Shown piece after piece: positions 38,601 to 46,817 of a DNA stretch of 64,000 nt. Both the position numbers and the translations under genes were made by a program. Under the pieces are notes generated by a model. That model was not told the DNA's origin. It ran no database searches and saw nothing but the letters and a program-made list of their open reading frames with translations. The number at the start of each line of letters is the position of its first letter. The stretch's first letter is position 1. Location of the stretch: positions 248,001 through 312,000 of the forward strand of contig NZ_JANHDP010000003.1 of the NCBI RefSeq assembly GCF_024494695.1, written 5' to 3'. This stretch comes from Natronoarchaeum rubrum. Its GTDB lineage: Archaea; Halobacteriota; Halobacteria; Halobacteriales; Natronoarchaeaceae.

Positions 38601-38752
38601 GCGTACAGCTGGCGGGAGTACTCGTCGAAGCGAACGTCGCCGTCGACCCGGTCCTCGAGATCGTCGACCAGGCCGGCCCGGCGCACCGTCTCGCTCTGGT
38701 AGTCGTACGCTGCTCTCGGGTCGGTCTCCGGGGAGTGATGGGTGTCGCTCAT
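35627..38752 (-). CDS. FAD-linked oxidase fused to Fe-S (GlpC-type) domain; D-2-hydroxyacid dehydrogenase family
   Basis: This 1041-aa two-part enzyme has an N-terminal FAD-binding type 4 domain with VLPRGGGTSLAGQAV (~residues 87-101) and GNNSTGAHSLKYGKTD, followed by the FAD-oxidase C domain with YGGSVSGEHGDGR. An Ala/Ser/Gly linker (~575-610) leads to Fe-S motifs CHGCGGC (Cys637 on) and CIGCKGCARDCP (Cys701 on). The C-terminal CCG-type domain contains CHGHCHQT-like and GCCGMAGSFGYE (Cys973-974). It probably oxidises a D-2-hydroxyacid such as D-lactate, glycolate or 2-hydroxyglutarate and passes electrons to quinone; the substrate is open. Confidence 0.93.
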   Translation of the reverse strand: MSDTHHSPETDPRAAYDYQSETVRRAGLVDDLEDRVDGDVRFDEYSRQLYATDASAYEVTPIGVVFPASTEDVAAVMEYCSRREIPVLPRGGGTSLAGQAVNEAVVLDFTRHMDGLLGVDPDDATARVQAGAIVDELNAALDPHDLKFAPDPAAGNRSAVGGAIGNNSTGAHSLKYGKTDAYVREVEVVLADGTVTALGEVSLDELRRTADPDGDLEARIYAAVADVVDERSDAVREVFPQLKRNVSGYNLDRLLDEAEDGSVNLARLLAGSEGTIAVITEATLDLEPIPETKSMALLTYEDLLDAMEDVAPILDHDPAAVEVLDGVLLDLARETEEFGDLVEMLPEGTRAVLLVEFYADDDAEGMDAVADLLADRVPDATSEVAPADGAASITAAPQQAFAAREAHEPAERAQFWKLRKSGLPILLSRTSDAKHISFIEDTAVPPENLPEYVADVQQVLEDHDTFASFYAHAGPGCLHIRPLIDTKSPAGVDRMESLADAITDLVVEYGGSVSGEHGDGRARTQWNHKLYGEDVWQVFRDLKSAFDPDWLLNPGQVCGLSPDRVAAATGAGSASGGAEAASSDSGAASSGASDADATLPDMTENLRFDPDYEFDAGFEPTMEWSNDNGFQGMAELCHGCGGCRGGQDTTGGVMCPTYRAADEEITSTRGRANALRQAMSGDLPDDEVFSDEFVTEVLDLCIGCKGCARDCPSEVDMAKMKAELTHEYHQHEGASLRDRLFANVELAAKLGSATAPLSNWLTKLPGAGVLAEKALGIARERDLPTFERRSFVGRMADRDPAVGVEDAERKALVFPDTYTNYSDPEIGMAAVRALEAAGVHVAVPTEVTGSGRPAFSKGFLDLARERARHNVEELAPLVDDGWDVVVVEPSDAVMLQSDYRDLLTGDAVDRVAGNTFGVLEYLDLFEFDLPADADGESVTYHGHCHQTATKRELHAPAVLERAGYDIDVLDSGCCGMAGSFGYEEEHYSMSQAIGSILFDQVEASGDETVTAPGTSCRSQLAERDAGAEKPAHPVELLDRAL

Positions 38753-39015
38753 TGGAAGGGAAACGCGGCGTCACGGCGGCGAGCGGTCCGAGACGCCGCG
38801 ATCGGTTGGTGTACGAGTGTCACGCCCTCACAGTAATCAATCGTTCGACAGCGAACCGGTCGACTGTCCCGCCCACAGCGGCGGCGTTCGTCCAGTTCAT
38901 CGTGCGGTATGACAACGATTGGCTCTGTGTTGGGAACGATCATGAGTGTTTCTCACGTGGTGAGCGAGAGCACGCCTGCAAACCAATTATTACGGAGGGC
39001 GACGAAAGACCTAGT

Positions 39016-39207
39016 ATGGCGACAACGATCCGGAAACCGCGCTCGCGGACGTGCGAGCTGTGTGGGCGTCAGGAGGCCTGGAACGACGAGCAGGGATCCT
39101 GGCAGATCGTCGCGGAAGACGGCGAGCGCGCAGTGGGGAACCCACACTGCATCCACGAGTGGGACATCACGGGCTCGTTCACGCCGATCGAGCGAACTGA
39201 CGCCTGA
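39016..39207 (+). CDS. HEWD family small protein
   Basis: This 63-aa protein begins MATTIRKPRSRTCELCGRQEAW and ends HCIHEWDITGSFTPIERTDA. The HEWD signature gives the haloarchaeal family its name. CELC plus the C-x-H of PHCIHEWD suggests a small zinc-binding fold, though only three Cys and nearby His are available. AT-rich CCAATTATTA lies ~30 nt upstream of the ATG and is a plausible TATA for a near-leaderless transcript. No function is known to me. The 263 bp before it, up to the large dehydrogenase, hold only promoter-like sequence. Confidence 0.85.
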   Translation: MATTIRKPRSRTCELCGRQEAWNDEQGSWQIVAEDGERAVGNPHCIHEWDITGSFTPIERTDA

Positions 39208-39384
39208 GAGCGCGGCCGGACGACCGCGATTCCTTTTGTCCTCCCGACCCGTAGCGCCCGCTATGCCGACAGCCTCCGTCACCGCGCCGCCGGACGCCGA
39301 CGGTCCAGAGCCCACCGTGGCACGCCCTCACTCGCACGGGACAGAAAGATAATCCTTAAAAATCGCGCGGAGGTTGTACTCAGT

Positions 39385-39864
39385 ATGGCTGGAACTATCG
39401 AAGTGCTCGTCCCGGGCGGCCAGGCCAACCCTGGCCCGCCGCTCGGCCCCGAGCTGGGCCCGACGCCCGTCGACGTGCAGGCAGTCGTCCAGGAGATCAA
39501 CGACCAGACCGAGGCCTTCGACGGCACCGAAGTGCCCGTCACCATCGAGTACGACGACGACGGCTCGTTCGATATCGAGGTCGGCGTCCCGCCGACGGCC
39601 GAACTCATCAAGGACGAGGCCGGCTTCGAGACCGGTAGCGGCGAGCCCCAGGAGGACTTCGTCGCCGATCTCTCGGTCGATCAGGTCAAGCAGATCGCCG
39701 ACCAGAAGCTCACCGACCTGCTCGCCTACGACCAGAAGAACGCCGCGAAGGAAGTCGTGGGAACCTGCACCTCGCTGGGCGTCACCATCGAGGGCGAGAA
39801 CCCGCGCGACTTCAAAGAGAAGATCGACGCCGGCGAGTACGACGACCAGTTCGCGGACGCCTGA
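39385..39864 (+). CDS. rpl11: 50S ribosomal protein L11
   Basis: This 159-aa archaeal L11 has GGQANPGPPLGPELGPTPVDVQ in the N-terminal domain (the loop reads out the GTPase-associated centre) and the C-terminal rRNA-binding part DLSVDQVKQIADQKL...VGTCTSLGVTIEG. It binds 23S rRNA at the factor-binding site. The upstream AT-rich CCTTAAAAAT near 39354 is the likely TATA, ~30 nt before the ATG. It is separated from L1-P0-L12 by one oppositely oriented gene. Confidence 0.97.
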   Translation: MAGTIEVLVPGGQANPGPPLGPELGPTPVDVQAVVQEINDQTEAFDGTEVPVTIEYDDDGSFDIEVGVPPTAELIKDEAGFETGSGEPQEDFVADLSVDQVKQIADQKLTDLLAYDQKNAAKEVVGTCTSLGVTIEGENPRDFKEKIDAGEYDDQFADA

Positions 39865-39919
39865 TCCGGCGCTCGATTTCTTTCTCGTAGTCTTCGAATC
39901 GGTATAGCTGCGGCGTCGA

Positions 39920-40693
39920 TCAGACCAACAGCAACACCGCCGAGTACGCTGTCGCCCCGAGAGCGAAGGCCCAGAACCGGCCATCTCGCTCGGCCGGTAG
40001 TTCCTCTTTGACGACGTTGAGGATGACGCCGCCGGCCAGAAACGCGAACAGCATCGCCACTGCAGCCTCGGTTACGTCGACGGCGAGTCCGATCGCCCAG
40101 CCACACAGCACCGCCAGCGCCAGGATCCACCGACCGTACCGGTCGTAGGTCCTCTCGTGGTGGCGGCGCAATCCGTAGTCGTTGACGAGGAAATGAAGCC
40201 CCATCGCCACGGCGAACAGGACCAGCGAGAGGGTGCCCGGCGTCTCCCGGTGGACGAGGAGGTAGCCGATCAGACCGTTGTAGCCCGCGAAGGCGCCGAC
40301 GTGTACCCAGAAAATCGATTCGTCGAGGTCGTCCGGATCGTCCGAAGCCGCTCGGTCTCGGCCGATCAGGGCCAGCCGTTCGACGCCGTAGAACGTTCCG
40401 AATCCGCCGAGAGCGACGAGGTAGGCGTGATGTTCGAGGAAGCCGACGGTGCCCTCGAGCGTCGCTTGCCCGGCGTTCAGTTCGGGCAAGACGTGGACGA
40501 ACACGTACGCGACTGCGGCGCCGCCGGCCGTCGACAGCCACGCACTGCGCGGGAAGTTCGTCGAGACGCGGAGCCGTCGGGCGGCGATATGGATCGCGGC
40601 CAGCGCGAGCGCTGCGAGCGCAGTCAGCACCCCGACCGGTGCGACAGTCCGGAGCACGATCGTTCGGTAGTTCGACGGCCATCGGGAAAACAC
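39920..40693 (-). CDS. ZIP-like integral membrane protein
   Basis: This 257-aa protein has about eight hydrophobic segments. ZIP-like points are HVLPE in the second or third segment, His-containing helices (LHFLVNDYGLRRHHE) and a C-terminal AGGVILNVVKEELP followed by a last membrane helix, as in ZIP metal transporters where the final helices carry His/Glu and Glu-Glu-Leu-Pro. The middle loop is acidic rather than His-rich. It is a divergent member, so metal transport is a fair guess but unproven. It sits between the two ribosomal transcription units on the opposite strand. Confidence 0.65.
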   Translation of the reverse strand: MFSRWPSNYRTIVLRTVAPVGVLTALAALALAAIHIAARRLRVSTNFPRSAWLSTAGGAAVAYVFVHVLPELNAGQATLEGTVGFLEHHAYLVALGGFGTFYGVERLALIGRDRAASDDPDDLDESIFWVHVGAFAGYNGLIGYLLVHRETPGTLSLVLFAVAMGLHFLVNDYGLRRHHERTYDRYGRWILALAVLCGWAIGLAVDVTEAAVAMLFAFLAGGVILNVVKEELPAERDGRFWAFALGATAYSAVLLLV

Positions 40694-40767
40694 TCGTCCG
40701 GCGACTCGGTGGATCCCCGGTCGTAGTTCAGCCTCAGAGAGACGCCTCCACGCTCCGTAACGACGGC

Positions 40768-40858
40768 TTTAAGTTCTACATGGACCTCGTCTCCGATGAG
40801 ACAGGCACCGCCTGTTTCACTGACCCGTAGGAGCAGTTCCTGCGTACTACGGAGGTGA
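40768..40858 (+). promoter_or_regulatory. Promoter and structured leader of the L1-P0-L12 operon
   Basis: TTTAAG (40768-40773) is the TATA candidate, giving a leader of about 65-70 nt, similar to the leader reported for the Halobacterium L1-L10-L12 operon. The leader can form a stem GTCTC/GAGAC (40789-40802, loop CGAT) or, using overlapping bases, ACAGGC/GCCTGT (40801-40815, loop ACC). A strong Shine-Dalgarno site GGAGGTGA (40851-40858) precedes the ATG at 40862. L1 autoregulation through such leaders is known in archaea. Confidence 0.6.
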
Positions 40859-40861
40859 ACG

Positions 40862-41500
40862 ATGGCAGATCAGGACATAGAGCAAGCAGTCTCTCGCGCA
40901 CTCGAGGACGCACCCGATCGCAATTTCAGCGAGACGGTCGACCTCGCGGTTAACCTGCGCGATCTGGATCTCAACGAACCGTCGAATCGCGTCGACGAGT
41001 CCGTCGTGCTCCCGTCCGGTACAGGACAGGAGACGCGGATCGTCGTGATAGCGGAGGGCGAAACCGCCATCCGCGCAGAGGACGTCGCTTACGAGGTTAT
41101 CGGCGGCGACGACCTGGCAGATCTCGGTGACGACGACAACGAGGCGAAGGACCTCGCCGAGGCGACCGACTTCTTCATCGCCGAAGAGGCGATGATGCAG
41201 GACGTCGGTCGCTACCTCGGTACGATCCTCGGCCCGCGGGGCAAGATGCCCGAGCCGCTCTCGCCGGACGACGACGTCGTCGAGGTCGTCAACCGAATGA
41301 AAAACACCGTCCAGCTCCGCAGCGGCGACCGACGCACGTTCCACACGCGCGTCGGCGCCGAGGACATGGGCGCAGAGGAGATCGCCGACAACATCGACGT
41401 GATCCTCCGCCGTCTCCACGCGGATCTGGAGAAGGGCCCGCTGAACCTGGATTCGGTCTACGTCAAGACCACCATGGGCCCGGCAGTGGAGGTGGCCTGA
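40862..41500 (+). CDS. rpl1: 50S ribosomal protein L1
   Basis: This 212-aa archaeal L1 begins with the helical opening [21 protein letters not shown] and has [21 protein letters not shown], then [24 protein letters not shown] and [15 protein letters not shown], standard L1 segments. It binds 23S rRNA at the L1 stalk and, in archaea, its own mRNA. It has a strong Shine-Dalgarno site 3-10 nt upstream, is the first gene of the operon, and its TGA is one base before the P0 ATG. Confidence 0.97.
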   Translation: MADQDIEQAVSRALEDAPDRNFSETVDLAVNLRDLDLNEPSNRVDESVVLPSGTGQETRIVVIAEGETAIRAEDVAYEVIGGDDLADLGDDDNEAKDLAEATDFFIAEEAMMQDVGRYLGTILGPRGKMPEPLSPDDDVVEVVNRMKNTVQLRSGDRRTFHTRVGAEDMGAEEIADNIDVILRRLHADLEKGPLNLDSVYVKTTMGPAVEVA

Positions 41501-41501
41501 C

Positions 41502-42560
41502 ATGAGCGCGGAAGCCGAGCGCAAGACCCAGAACCTTCCCGAGTGGAAGCGCGAGGAGGTCGACGAGATCGTCGGCATCCTCGAGGGCTACGAGAGCGTC
41601 GGCGTCGTCAACATCGCCGGCATCCCGTCGCGACAGCTTCAGGACATGCGTCGCGACCTGCACGGCACCGCCGAGCTGCGCGTCAGCCGCAACACGCTGC
41701 TGGAGCGCGCGCTCGACGAGGTCGGTGACGGCCTCGGCGATCTGGTCGAGCACGTCGAGGGGCAGGTCGGTCTGATCGGTACGAACGACAACCCCTTCAC
41801 GCTCTACCAGGAGCTCGAAGCGTCCAAGACGCCCGCGCCCATCGGCGCCGGTGAGGTCGCGCCCAACGATATCGTCGTCCCCGAGGGCGACACGGGCGTC
41901 GACCCGGGCCCGTTCGTCGGCGAACTGCAGAGCGTCGGCGCATCGGCCCGCATCCAGGACGGTTCGATTCAGGTAACCGAGGACAGCACGGTCCTTTCGG
42001 CCGGCGAAGAGGTCTCTCAGGACCTCTCGAACGTCCTCAGCGAGTTGGGCATCGAGCCCAAGGAAGTCGGGCTGGACCTGCGCGCCGTCGTCTCCGAGGG
42101 CGTGCTGTTCGACCCCGAGGATCTCGACATCGACGTCGAGGCCTACCGGTCGGACGTCCAGACCGCCGCCGCTCGCGCGCGGAACCTCTCGATCAACGCC
42201 GAGTACGCCACGCCCGCCACGGCGCCGACGCTCATCGCGAAGGCGACCGGCGAGGCCAAGAGCCTCGGCATCCAGGCCTCGATCGAGAGCCCCGACCTCG
42301 CCGACGATCTCGTGACCAAGGCCGACGCGCAGGTGCGCGCGCTGGCCGCACAGATCGACGACGAGGAGGCGCTCCCCGAGGAACTGCAGGACGTGGAAGC
42401 GCCTGCGGCCGCCGCGGAGACTGCCGACGAAGAATCGACTGACGACCAAGACGACGAAGCGGACGAGACCGACGCCGACGACGCCGCCGAGGAAGACGAC
42501 GAAGACGACGACGACGGCGACGACGGCGCTGCAGAGGGTCTCGGCAACATGTTCGGGTGA
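41502..42560 (+). CDS. rplP0: 50S ribosomal protein L10 (P0)
   Basis: This 352-aa acidic stalk base protein begins with [29 protein letters not shown] and [14 protein letters not shown], which form the rRNA-binding domain. Helices that bind L12 dimers follow, then a hinge and an Asp/Glu-rich tail ending in EGLGNMFG, the conserved factor-interacting tail shared with L12. The tail here is strongly expanded in Asp/Glu runs. It is the second gene of the operon with 1-nt spacing after rpl1 and 7 nt before rpl12. Confidence 0.97.
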   Translation: MSAEAERKTQNLPEWKREEVDEIVGILEGYESVGVVNIAGIPSRQLQDMRRDLHGTAELRVSRNTLLERALDEVGDGLGDLVEHVEGQVGLIGTNDNPFTLYQELEASKTPAPIGAGEVAPNDIVVPEGDTGVDPGPFVGELQSVGASARIQDGSIQVTEDSTVLSAGEEVSQDLSNVLSELGIEPKEVGLDLRAVVSEGVLFDPEDLDIDVEAYRSDVQTAAARARNLSINAEYATPATAPTLIAKATGEAKSLGIQASIESPDLADDLVTKADAQVRALAAQIDDEEALPEELQDVEAPAAAAETADEESTDDQDDEADETDADDAAEEDDEDDDDGDDGAAEGLGNMFG

Positions 42561-42567
42561 TTCATCC

Positions 42568-42924
42568 ATGGAATACGTTTACGCAGCACTCATCCTCAAC
42601 GAGACTGGCGAAGAGATCAACGAAGACAACCTGACCGGCGTGCTCGAGGCAGCCGGCGTCGACGTGGAGGAGTCCCGCGTCAAGGCGCTGGTCGCCGCAC
42701 TGGAGGACGTCGACATCGACGAGGCCGTCGACGAGGCCGCAGCGGTCCCCGCGGGCGGCGCCGCAGCGGGCGGCGCAGCCGGCGGCGCTGCAGCCGACGA
42801 CGGCGACGACGAGGAAGCCGAGGAGGCCGAGGAAGACCTCCCCGACACGACCGACGAGGACGACGGCGACGACGACGAGGACGAGGAGGCCAGCGGCGAG
42901 GGCCTCGGCGAACTCTTCGGTTAA
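42568..42924 (+). CDS. rpl12: 50S ribosomal protein L12 (P1/P2 type)
   Basis: This 118-aa archaeal L12 has an N-terminal dimerisation helix region [22 protein letters not shown] with [21 protein letters not shown], an Ala/Gly hinge (GGAAAGGAAGGAAA) and an acidic tail ending in GEGLGELFG. The acidic part is longer than in most archaeal L12 proteins (~100-115 aa). It forms the flexible GTPase-recruiting stalk on P0. It is the last gene of the operon. Confidence 0.97.
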   Translation: MEYVYAALILNETGEEINEDNLTGVLEAAGVDVEESRVKALVAALEDVDIDEAVDEAAAVPAGGAAAGGAAGGAAADDGDDEEAEEAEEDLPDTTDEDDGDDDEDEEASGEGLGELFG

Positions 42925-43029
42925 ACTCGACGCCCCAGATCCCACACTTTCTTTCGACGCCGCGTTCGACAGCGGCGGCTGTGTCGTGCTGTCGATATTC
43001 GAAAACGCGATGCGTCGATCGGCGGCTGC

Positions 43030-43308
43030 TCAGCCGGCGTACGAGCTGTCGCCGACGACCTCGACGAACTCGCCGCGGCCGACGCCGCCGTTCGAATCGT
43101 ACTCCGCCACCTCGACGCGGACCTGCTGTTCGACGTGCTCGGGCGTCGCGCCCTCGACGTACAGCTTCGTGTCGCCGACGAACGCGAGGCCGGCGTCCTC
43201 GGCGGCGTCGTACTCGGCGAGGAACACGTCGACCGTGCTGCCGGGCTCCAGCGAGGGGCTCGTGGTGCGGAACGACCAGCCCTTCGTGTACTTCTTGAGG
43301 AAGCTCAT
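43030..43308 (-). CDS. Small TRAM-like beta-barrel protein coupled to the NhaC gene
   Basis: This 92-aa protein begins MSFLKKYTKGWSFR and has STVDVFLAEYDAAEDAGLAFVGDTKLYVEG with ATPEHVEQQVRVEVAEYDSNGG, the alternating pattern of a TRAM/OB-type beta-barrel (GLA..G...YVEGA). TRAM domains bind RNA or are fused to tRNA-modifying enzymes; stand-alone haloarchaeal copies are known. The ATG overlaps the NhaC stop (ATGA), so the two are translationally coupled, an odd partnership. The fold call is moderate; the function is unknown. Confidence 0.7.
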   Translation of the reverse strand: MSFLKKYTKGWSFRTTSPSLEPGSTVDVFLAEYDAAEDAGLAFVGDTKLYVEGATPEHVEQQVRVEVAEYDSNGGVGRGEFVEVVGDSSYAG

Positions 43309-44870
43309 ACGCGGGCCACCTCCTCGGACTGCCGGTCGATGGTGTACTCCCGCCCGAAGCCGGTCAGCGCGGCGACGACGAACACGGCGACCAGCAGCCA
43401 GCCCTGGAACACGAAGGGTACGACTTCGACGGGATTGACGACCATGCTCGTCTCGAACCAGTCGTACTGCTCGGGCAGGGTCTGCATCTCGGTGAAGCCG
43501 ACGAGCACGCCGCCGGACCACGGGAAGATGTAGCCCAGCGCCGCGGTCTGGGCGTCGAGGATGTTCGCGCGGCGGTAGCCATTCAGATTGAACCGCTCGC
43601 CGACCTTCGAGATGAACGGCCCGATCGCGATCTCGGCGGCCGTATTGATCGTGATGATGGCGTTGATCATCGCCGCAGAGCCGACCATCGTCAGTTCCGC
43701 GTTGCGGACGTTCGTCGCGAGATTCGTCAGCGACCAGTCGAGGATCGCCTGGAACGCCCCGCCGCGGATCATGATCTGGGCGGCCGCGATGATCAGCAGG
43801 ACGAGGATCGACAGCGCGAAGAAGCCCGCCGCGCCGGAGTAGATGCTGCCGCCGACGCCGACGGCGCTGGCGTCCGTCGTCACTTCCAGGAACGGGAGGA
43901 AGGACAGTTGCTCGGACGCGGGAGCGCTCGCCGGCGCGGTGAACAGCAGCATGTCGCTGACCGGCGCCAGCCCGAGCAGGATGTTGAGAACGACCGCGGT
44001 GACGAGCCCCCAGGAGATCGCCTCGACGATGTGACGCCCGCTGACGGCCGTCCCGATCACCATGCCCATCGAGAGCAGGTGAACCAGCCCGGCCGGTTCG
44101 CTCTCCGCGACGAGGAGGTCCTGAGCGCCGCCGGCGATGTCCAGCCCCGACATGGCGCCGCTGGCGACGATGTACGCGGGGAACGCGATCGCCGCCGCGA
44201 CGATCACGTACTTGAATCGCGAGGCGACGACCCCGCCGATGTCCGAGTCTTGGGTGACCGCGCTGACGATCGTCGTGTCGCTGACGGGCGCGAGGTTATC
44301 GCCGAACACCGCCCCCGAAAGTATCGCGCCGAACAGCAACACGGGGTTGGCGCCCAGCAGCACGCCCGCCGGGAAAAAGAGGGCGACGAACGCGACGGTC
44401 GTCCCGTAGCCGGTGCCGATGCCGGTCGCCAGTACCGCCGCGAGGAGGAACGTGAGCGCGGGGAACAGCGTGGCGCCGATCCCGAACGCGTCGGCCAGCC
44501 AGACGAGGCCGCCGACGAACCCGCCGGCCTGCAGCGTGTCGGCGAACATGCCGGCCCAGAGCCACGCCACGATCGCGGTCACCGCCACGGGCTGGGTCAT
44601 CCCCTCGAACAGGGTGTTAGCGTACCCGGTCCAGGAGCCCTTCACGAAGAACATCCCGACGATCAGTCCGATCAGCATCCCCGCGACCAGGCCGCTGGTG
44701 TCTGAGATTCGCCACAGCGCCGTCTGGGCGACCGCCCAGACGATGAAAAACAGGATGGGAAGCGCGCTCATTCCCCGGCCCCCGTAGAACTCGATCCGGG
44801 GCCCCTCGTCCTCGCTCGCGGTGACGAACTCGCTCGATACGTCTCTGTCCGGTGATTCGTCCGTCCCCAT
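43305..44870 (-). CDS. nhaC: Na+/H+ antiporter, NhaC family
   Basis: This 521-aa polytopic protein has about 12 hydrophobic segments. NhaC-type segments include GTGYGTTVAFVALFFPAG and the VFGDNLAPVSDTTIVSA stretch, the ion-site region of the NhaC family, plus SAAMINAIITINTAAEIAIG. The N-terminal ~30 residues are acidic and cytoplasmic. It exchanges sodium for protons across the membrane, relevant for a halophile. It ends by overlapping the small TRAM-like gene. A TATA-like TTCTTATGTA lies upstream on the minus strand near 44900-44910. Confidence 0.93.
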   Translation of the reverse strand: MGTDESPDRDVSSEFVTASEDEGPRIEFYGGRGMSALPILFFIVWAVAQTALWRISDTSGLVAGMLIGLIVGMFFVKGSWTGYANTLFEGMTQPVAVTAIVAWLWAGMFADTLQAGGFVGGLVWLADAFGIGATLFPALTFLLAAVLATGIGTGYGTTVAFVALFFPAGVLLGANPVLLFGAILSGAVFGDNLAPVSDTTIVSAVTQDSDIGGVVASRFKYVIVAAAIAFPAYIVASGAMSGLDIAGGAQDLLVAESEPAGLVHLLSMGMVIGTAVSGRHIVEAISWGLVTAVVLNILLGLAPVSDMLLFTAPASAPASEQLSFLPFLEVTTDASAVGVGGSIYSGAAGFFALSILVLLIIAAAQIMIRGGAFQAILDWSLTNLATNVRNAELTMVGSAAMINAIITINTAAEIAIGPFISKVGERFNLNGYRRANILDAQTAALGYIFPWSGGVLVGFTEMQTLPEQYDWFETSMVVNPVEVVPFVFQGWLLVAVFVVAALTGFGREYTIDRQSEEVARV

Positions 44871-45070
44871 AGTTCGTTCCGACCGTCAGCGCACTGCTAC
44901 ATAAGAATGAGTGGTAATACCACACTATCCGACACGTTCTCCCCTGTGGTCGTGATGACGGTCCAGCTACCGCGGCTCCTATCCACGCTCGTGCATATGA
45001 TTGGCTATTTCGACGCGGATCTGGGCACGAACCCGAGGTTTCAAGAGCGTCGCGGTCGGCGGTTTACGTA

Positions 45071-45964
45071 ATGACGCACGTCATCGACGGCAACGCGGTG
45101 GCCGACGAGATCCGCTCGGACCTGACAGAGAGCATCGACGCGCTGGGCGACGCCGGCGTCACGCCGGGCCTCGCGACGGTGCTGATGAGCGACGACCCCG
45201 CGAGCGAGACGTACGTGTCGATGAAACAGCGCGATTGCGAGGAGGTCGGAATCGACAGCGTCCACGTCGAGATCGACCCCGAGGCGCCCGCCGAGGAGCT
45301 GTACGACACGATCGACGAACTCAACGAGGATCCCGAGGTCCACGGCATCCTCGTCCAGATGCCGGTGCCCGACCACGTCGACGAGCGCGAGGTGCTCAAC
45401 CGGATCGATCCGGTGAAGGACGTCGACGGGTTCCACCCCGAGAACGTCGGCAAGCTCGTCGCCGGCCACGCACGGTACAAGCCGTGCACGCCCCACGGCG
45501 TCCAGAAGCTGCTCGAAGCCGCCGACGTCGACCCCGAAGGCAAGGACGTCGTGATCGTGGGCCGCTCGAACATCGTGGGGAAGCCGCTGGCGAACCTGCT
45601 GATCCAGAAAACCGATCTGGGCAACGCGACTGTGACGGTCTGTCACTCCCGGACGAACGATCTCGGCGCCAAGACGCGGAACGCCGACGTCGTCGTCGCG
45701 GCCTGCGGCGTCCCCCAGCTCGTCGACGGCGAGATGCTCACCGAGGGCACCACGGTGATCGACGTCGGCGTCAACCGCGTCGACGCCGATACGGAGAAGG
45801 GCTACGAACTGGTCGGCGACGTCGACTTCGAGAGCGCGAAGGAAAAAGCCGGCGCGATCACGCCGGTGCCCGGCGGCGTCGGCCCGATGACGCGGGCGAT
45901 GTTGCTGTACAACACGGTGAAAGCGGCCGGCCTGCAGAAAGACGTCGACGTCGTCCTTCCCTGA
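45071..45964 (+). CDS. folD: Bifunctional methylenetetrahydrofolate dehydrogenase / cyclohydrolase FolD
   Basis: This 297-aa enzyme interconverts methylene-, methenyl- and formyl-tetrahydrofolate. Active-site Tyr and Lys are in SETYVSMKQRDCEEVGI, with the QMPVPDHVDE segment, the DVDGFHPENVGKL motif, the NADP-binding VIVGRSNIVGKPLANLL and the C-terminal TPVPGGVGPMTRAML. Length and motif order are normal. It stands alone here; the serine hydroxymethyltransferase gene about 11 kb downstream provides methylene-THF. Confidence 0.96.
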   Translation: MTHVIDGNAVADEIRSDLTESIDALGDAGVTPGLATVLMSDDPASETYVSMKQRDCEEVGIDSVHVEIDPEAPAEELYDTIDELNEDPEVHGILVQMPVPDHVDEREVLNRIDPVKDVDGFHPENVGKLVAGHARYKPCTPHGVQKLLEAADVDPEGKDVVIVGRSNIVGKPLANLLIQKTDLGNATVTVCHSRTNDLGAKTRNADVVVAACGVPQLVDGEMLTEGTTVIDVGVNRVDADTEKGYELVGDVDFESAKEKAGAITPVPGGVGPMTRAMLLYNTVKAAGLQKDVDVVLP

Positions 45965-46030
45965 CCGGCGCTGCGTCGCCGGGCCGCAGGACGGCGTCGA
46001 AGACGTCGAGCTTCCCTGAGTCGGCGGAAC

Positions 46031-46753
46031 TTATTCTGACAGCCGCTCGAGCCGCTCGCGGCACCGCGCCAGCGCGTCCTCGTCGTCCCACCTGACCGCC
46101 TCGGCCAGGTTGCGCGCGGCTCTGACGAGCGTCTCGGCGGTCTCGGGGTCGACGTCGCCCTGCAACGCCTTGATCCGCTTGACGTGATCGCCCAGCGTCG
46201 CCAGCGCGCCCATGGCCGCCGGATACTCGTCGTCCTGATCGTCGATCCAGGTGCTGATCTCGCTTCGGTAGGCTTGCGCCGCCTCGGCGTAGGCCAGCCC
46301 GCGAGCCTCGCGGAGTCCGAGGGGCACCTCGTCGGGCGCGGGTCGCTCGCCCCGGTCTGCACCCCGGAGCAAGGAGAGATAGTACAGCTCCTCGTCGTTG
46401 GTCGGGTCGTAGGACCGCCCCACGACGTCGGCGACCTGTCGGAGTTCGCGGGCCGCGAGATACACGTCGTCGAGCGGCCGAAGCTCGCCCGCGTCGATGA
46501 AGCCCGTCCGGCGGACGAACTCCCGGCACTCCTCGATTGCGGCGTTCGCGAGCTCGTCCTCGGGTTCGGCGTCGATCATGTTGCGGACCTCGGTGAGATC
46601 AAGCGTCGCCTGGCCGGCGGTGTGGCGCTTGCGCTCCTCGTCGACGCCGACGCTGCGGACGCTCTCGCAGTTGGGGCAGGCGACGCTGCCGGTCTCGTAG
46701 TACGACCACCGCGTGCCACAGTCCTTGCACTCGCGCTCGCCGCGGATCTCCAT
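46031..46753 (-). CDS. Zinc-ribbon protein with helical C-terminal domain (possibly DUF7117)
   Basis: This 240-aa protein has an N-terminal CKDCGTRWSYYETGSVACPNC, giving a four-Cys zinc ribbon (Cys9, 12, 26, 29). The remainder is helical and charged (ELRQVADVVGRSYDP, YYLSLLRGADRG, AQAYRSEISTWIDDQDDE), with no recognised enzyme motif. I recall a haloarchaeal family named DUF7117 with this layout, unverified. It follows folD in convergent orientation and may be a separate transcript. Nucleic-acid or partner binding through the ribbon is possible but unproven. Confidence 0.7.
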   Translation of the reverse strand: MEIRGERECKDCGTRWSYYETGSVACPNCESVRSVGVDEERKRHTAGQATLDLTEVRNMIDAEPEDELANAAIEECREFVRRTGFIDAGELRPLDDVYLAARELRQVADVVGRSYDPTNDEELYYLSLLRGADRGERPAPDEVPLGLREARGLAYAEAAQAYRSEISTWIDDQDDEYPAAMGALATLGDHVKRIKALQGDVDPETAETLVRAARNLAEAVRWDDEDALARCRERLERLSE

Positions 46754-46817
46754 GCGTGGCCGTAACGCTCGCGGCGTGAAATATCCTCCACTCCGGACCG
46801 GTGCCGCGGCGGCGCAG

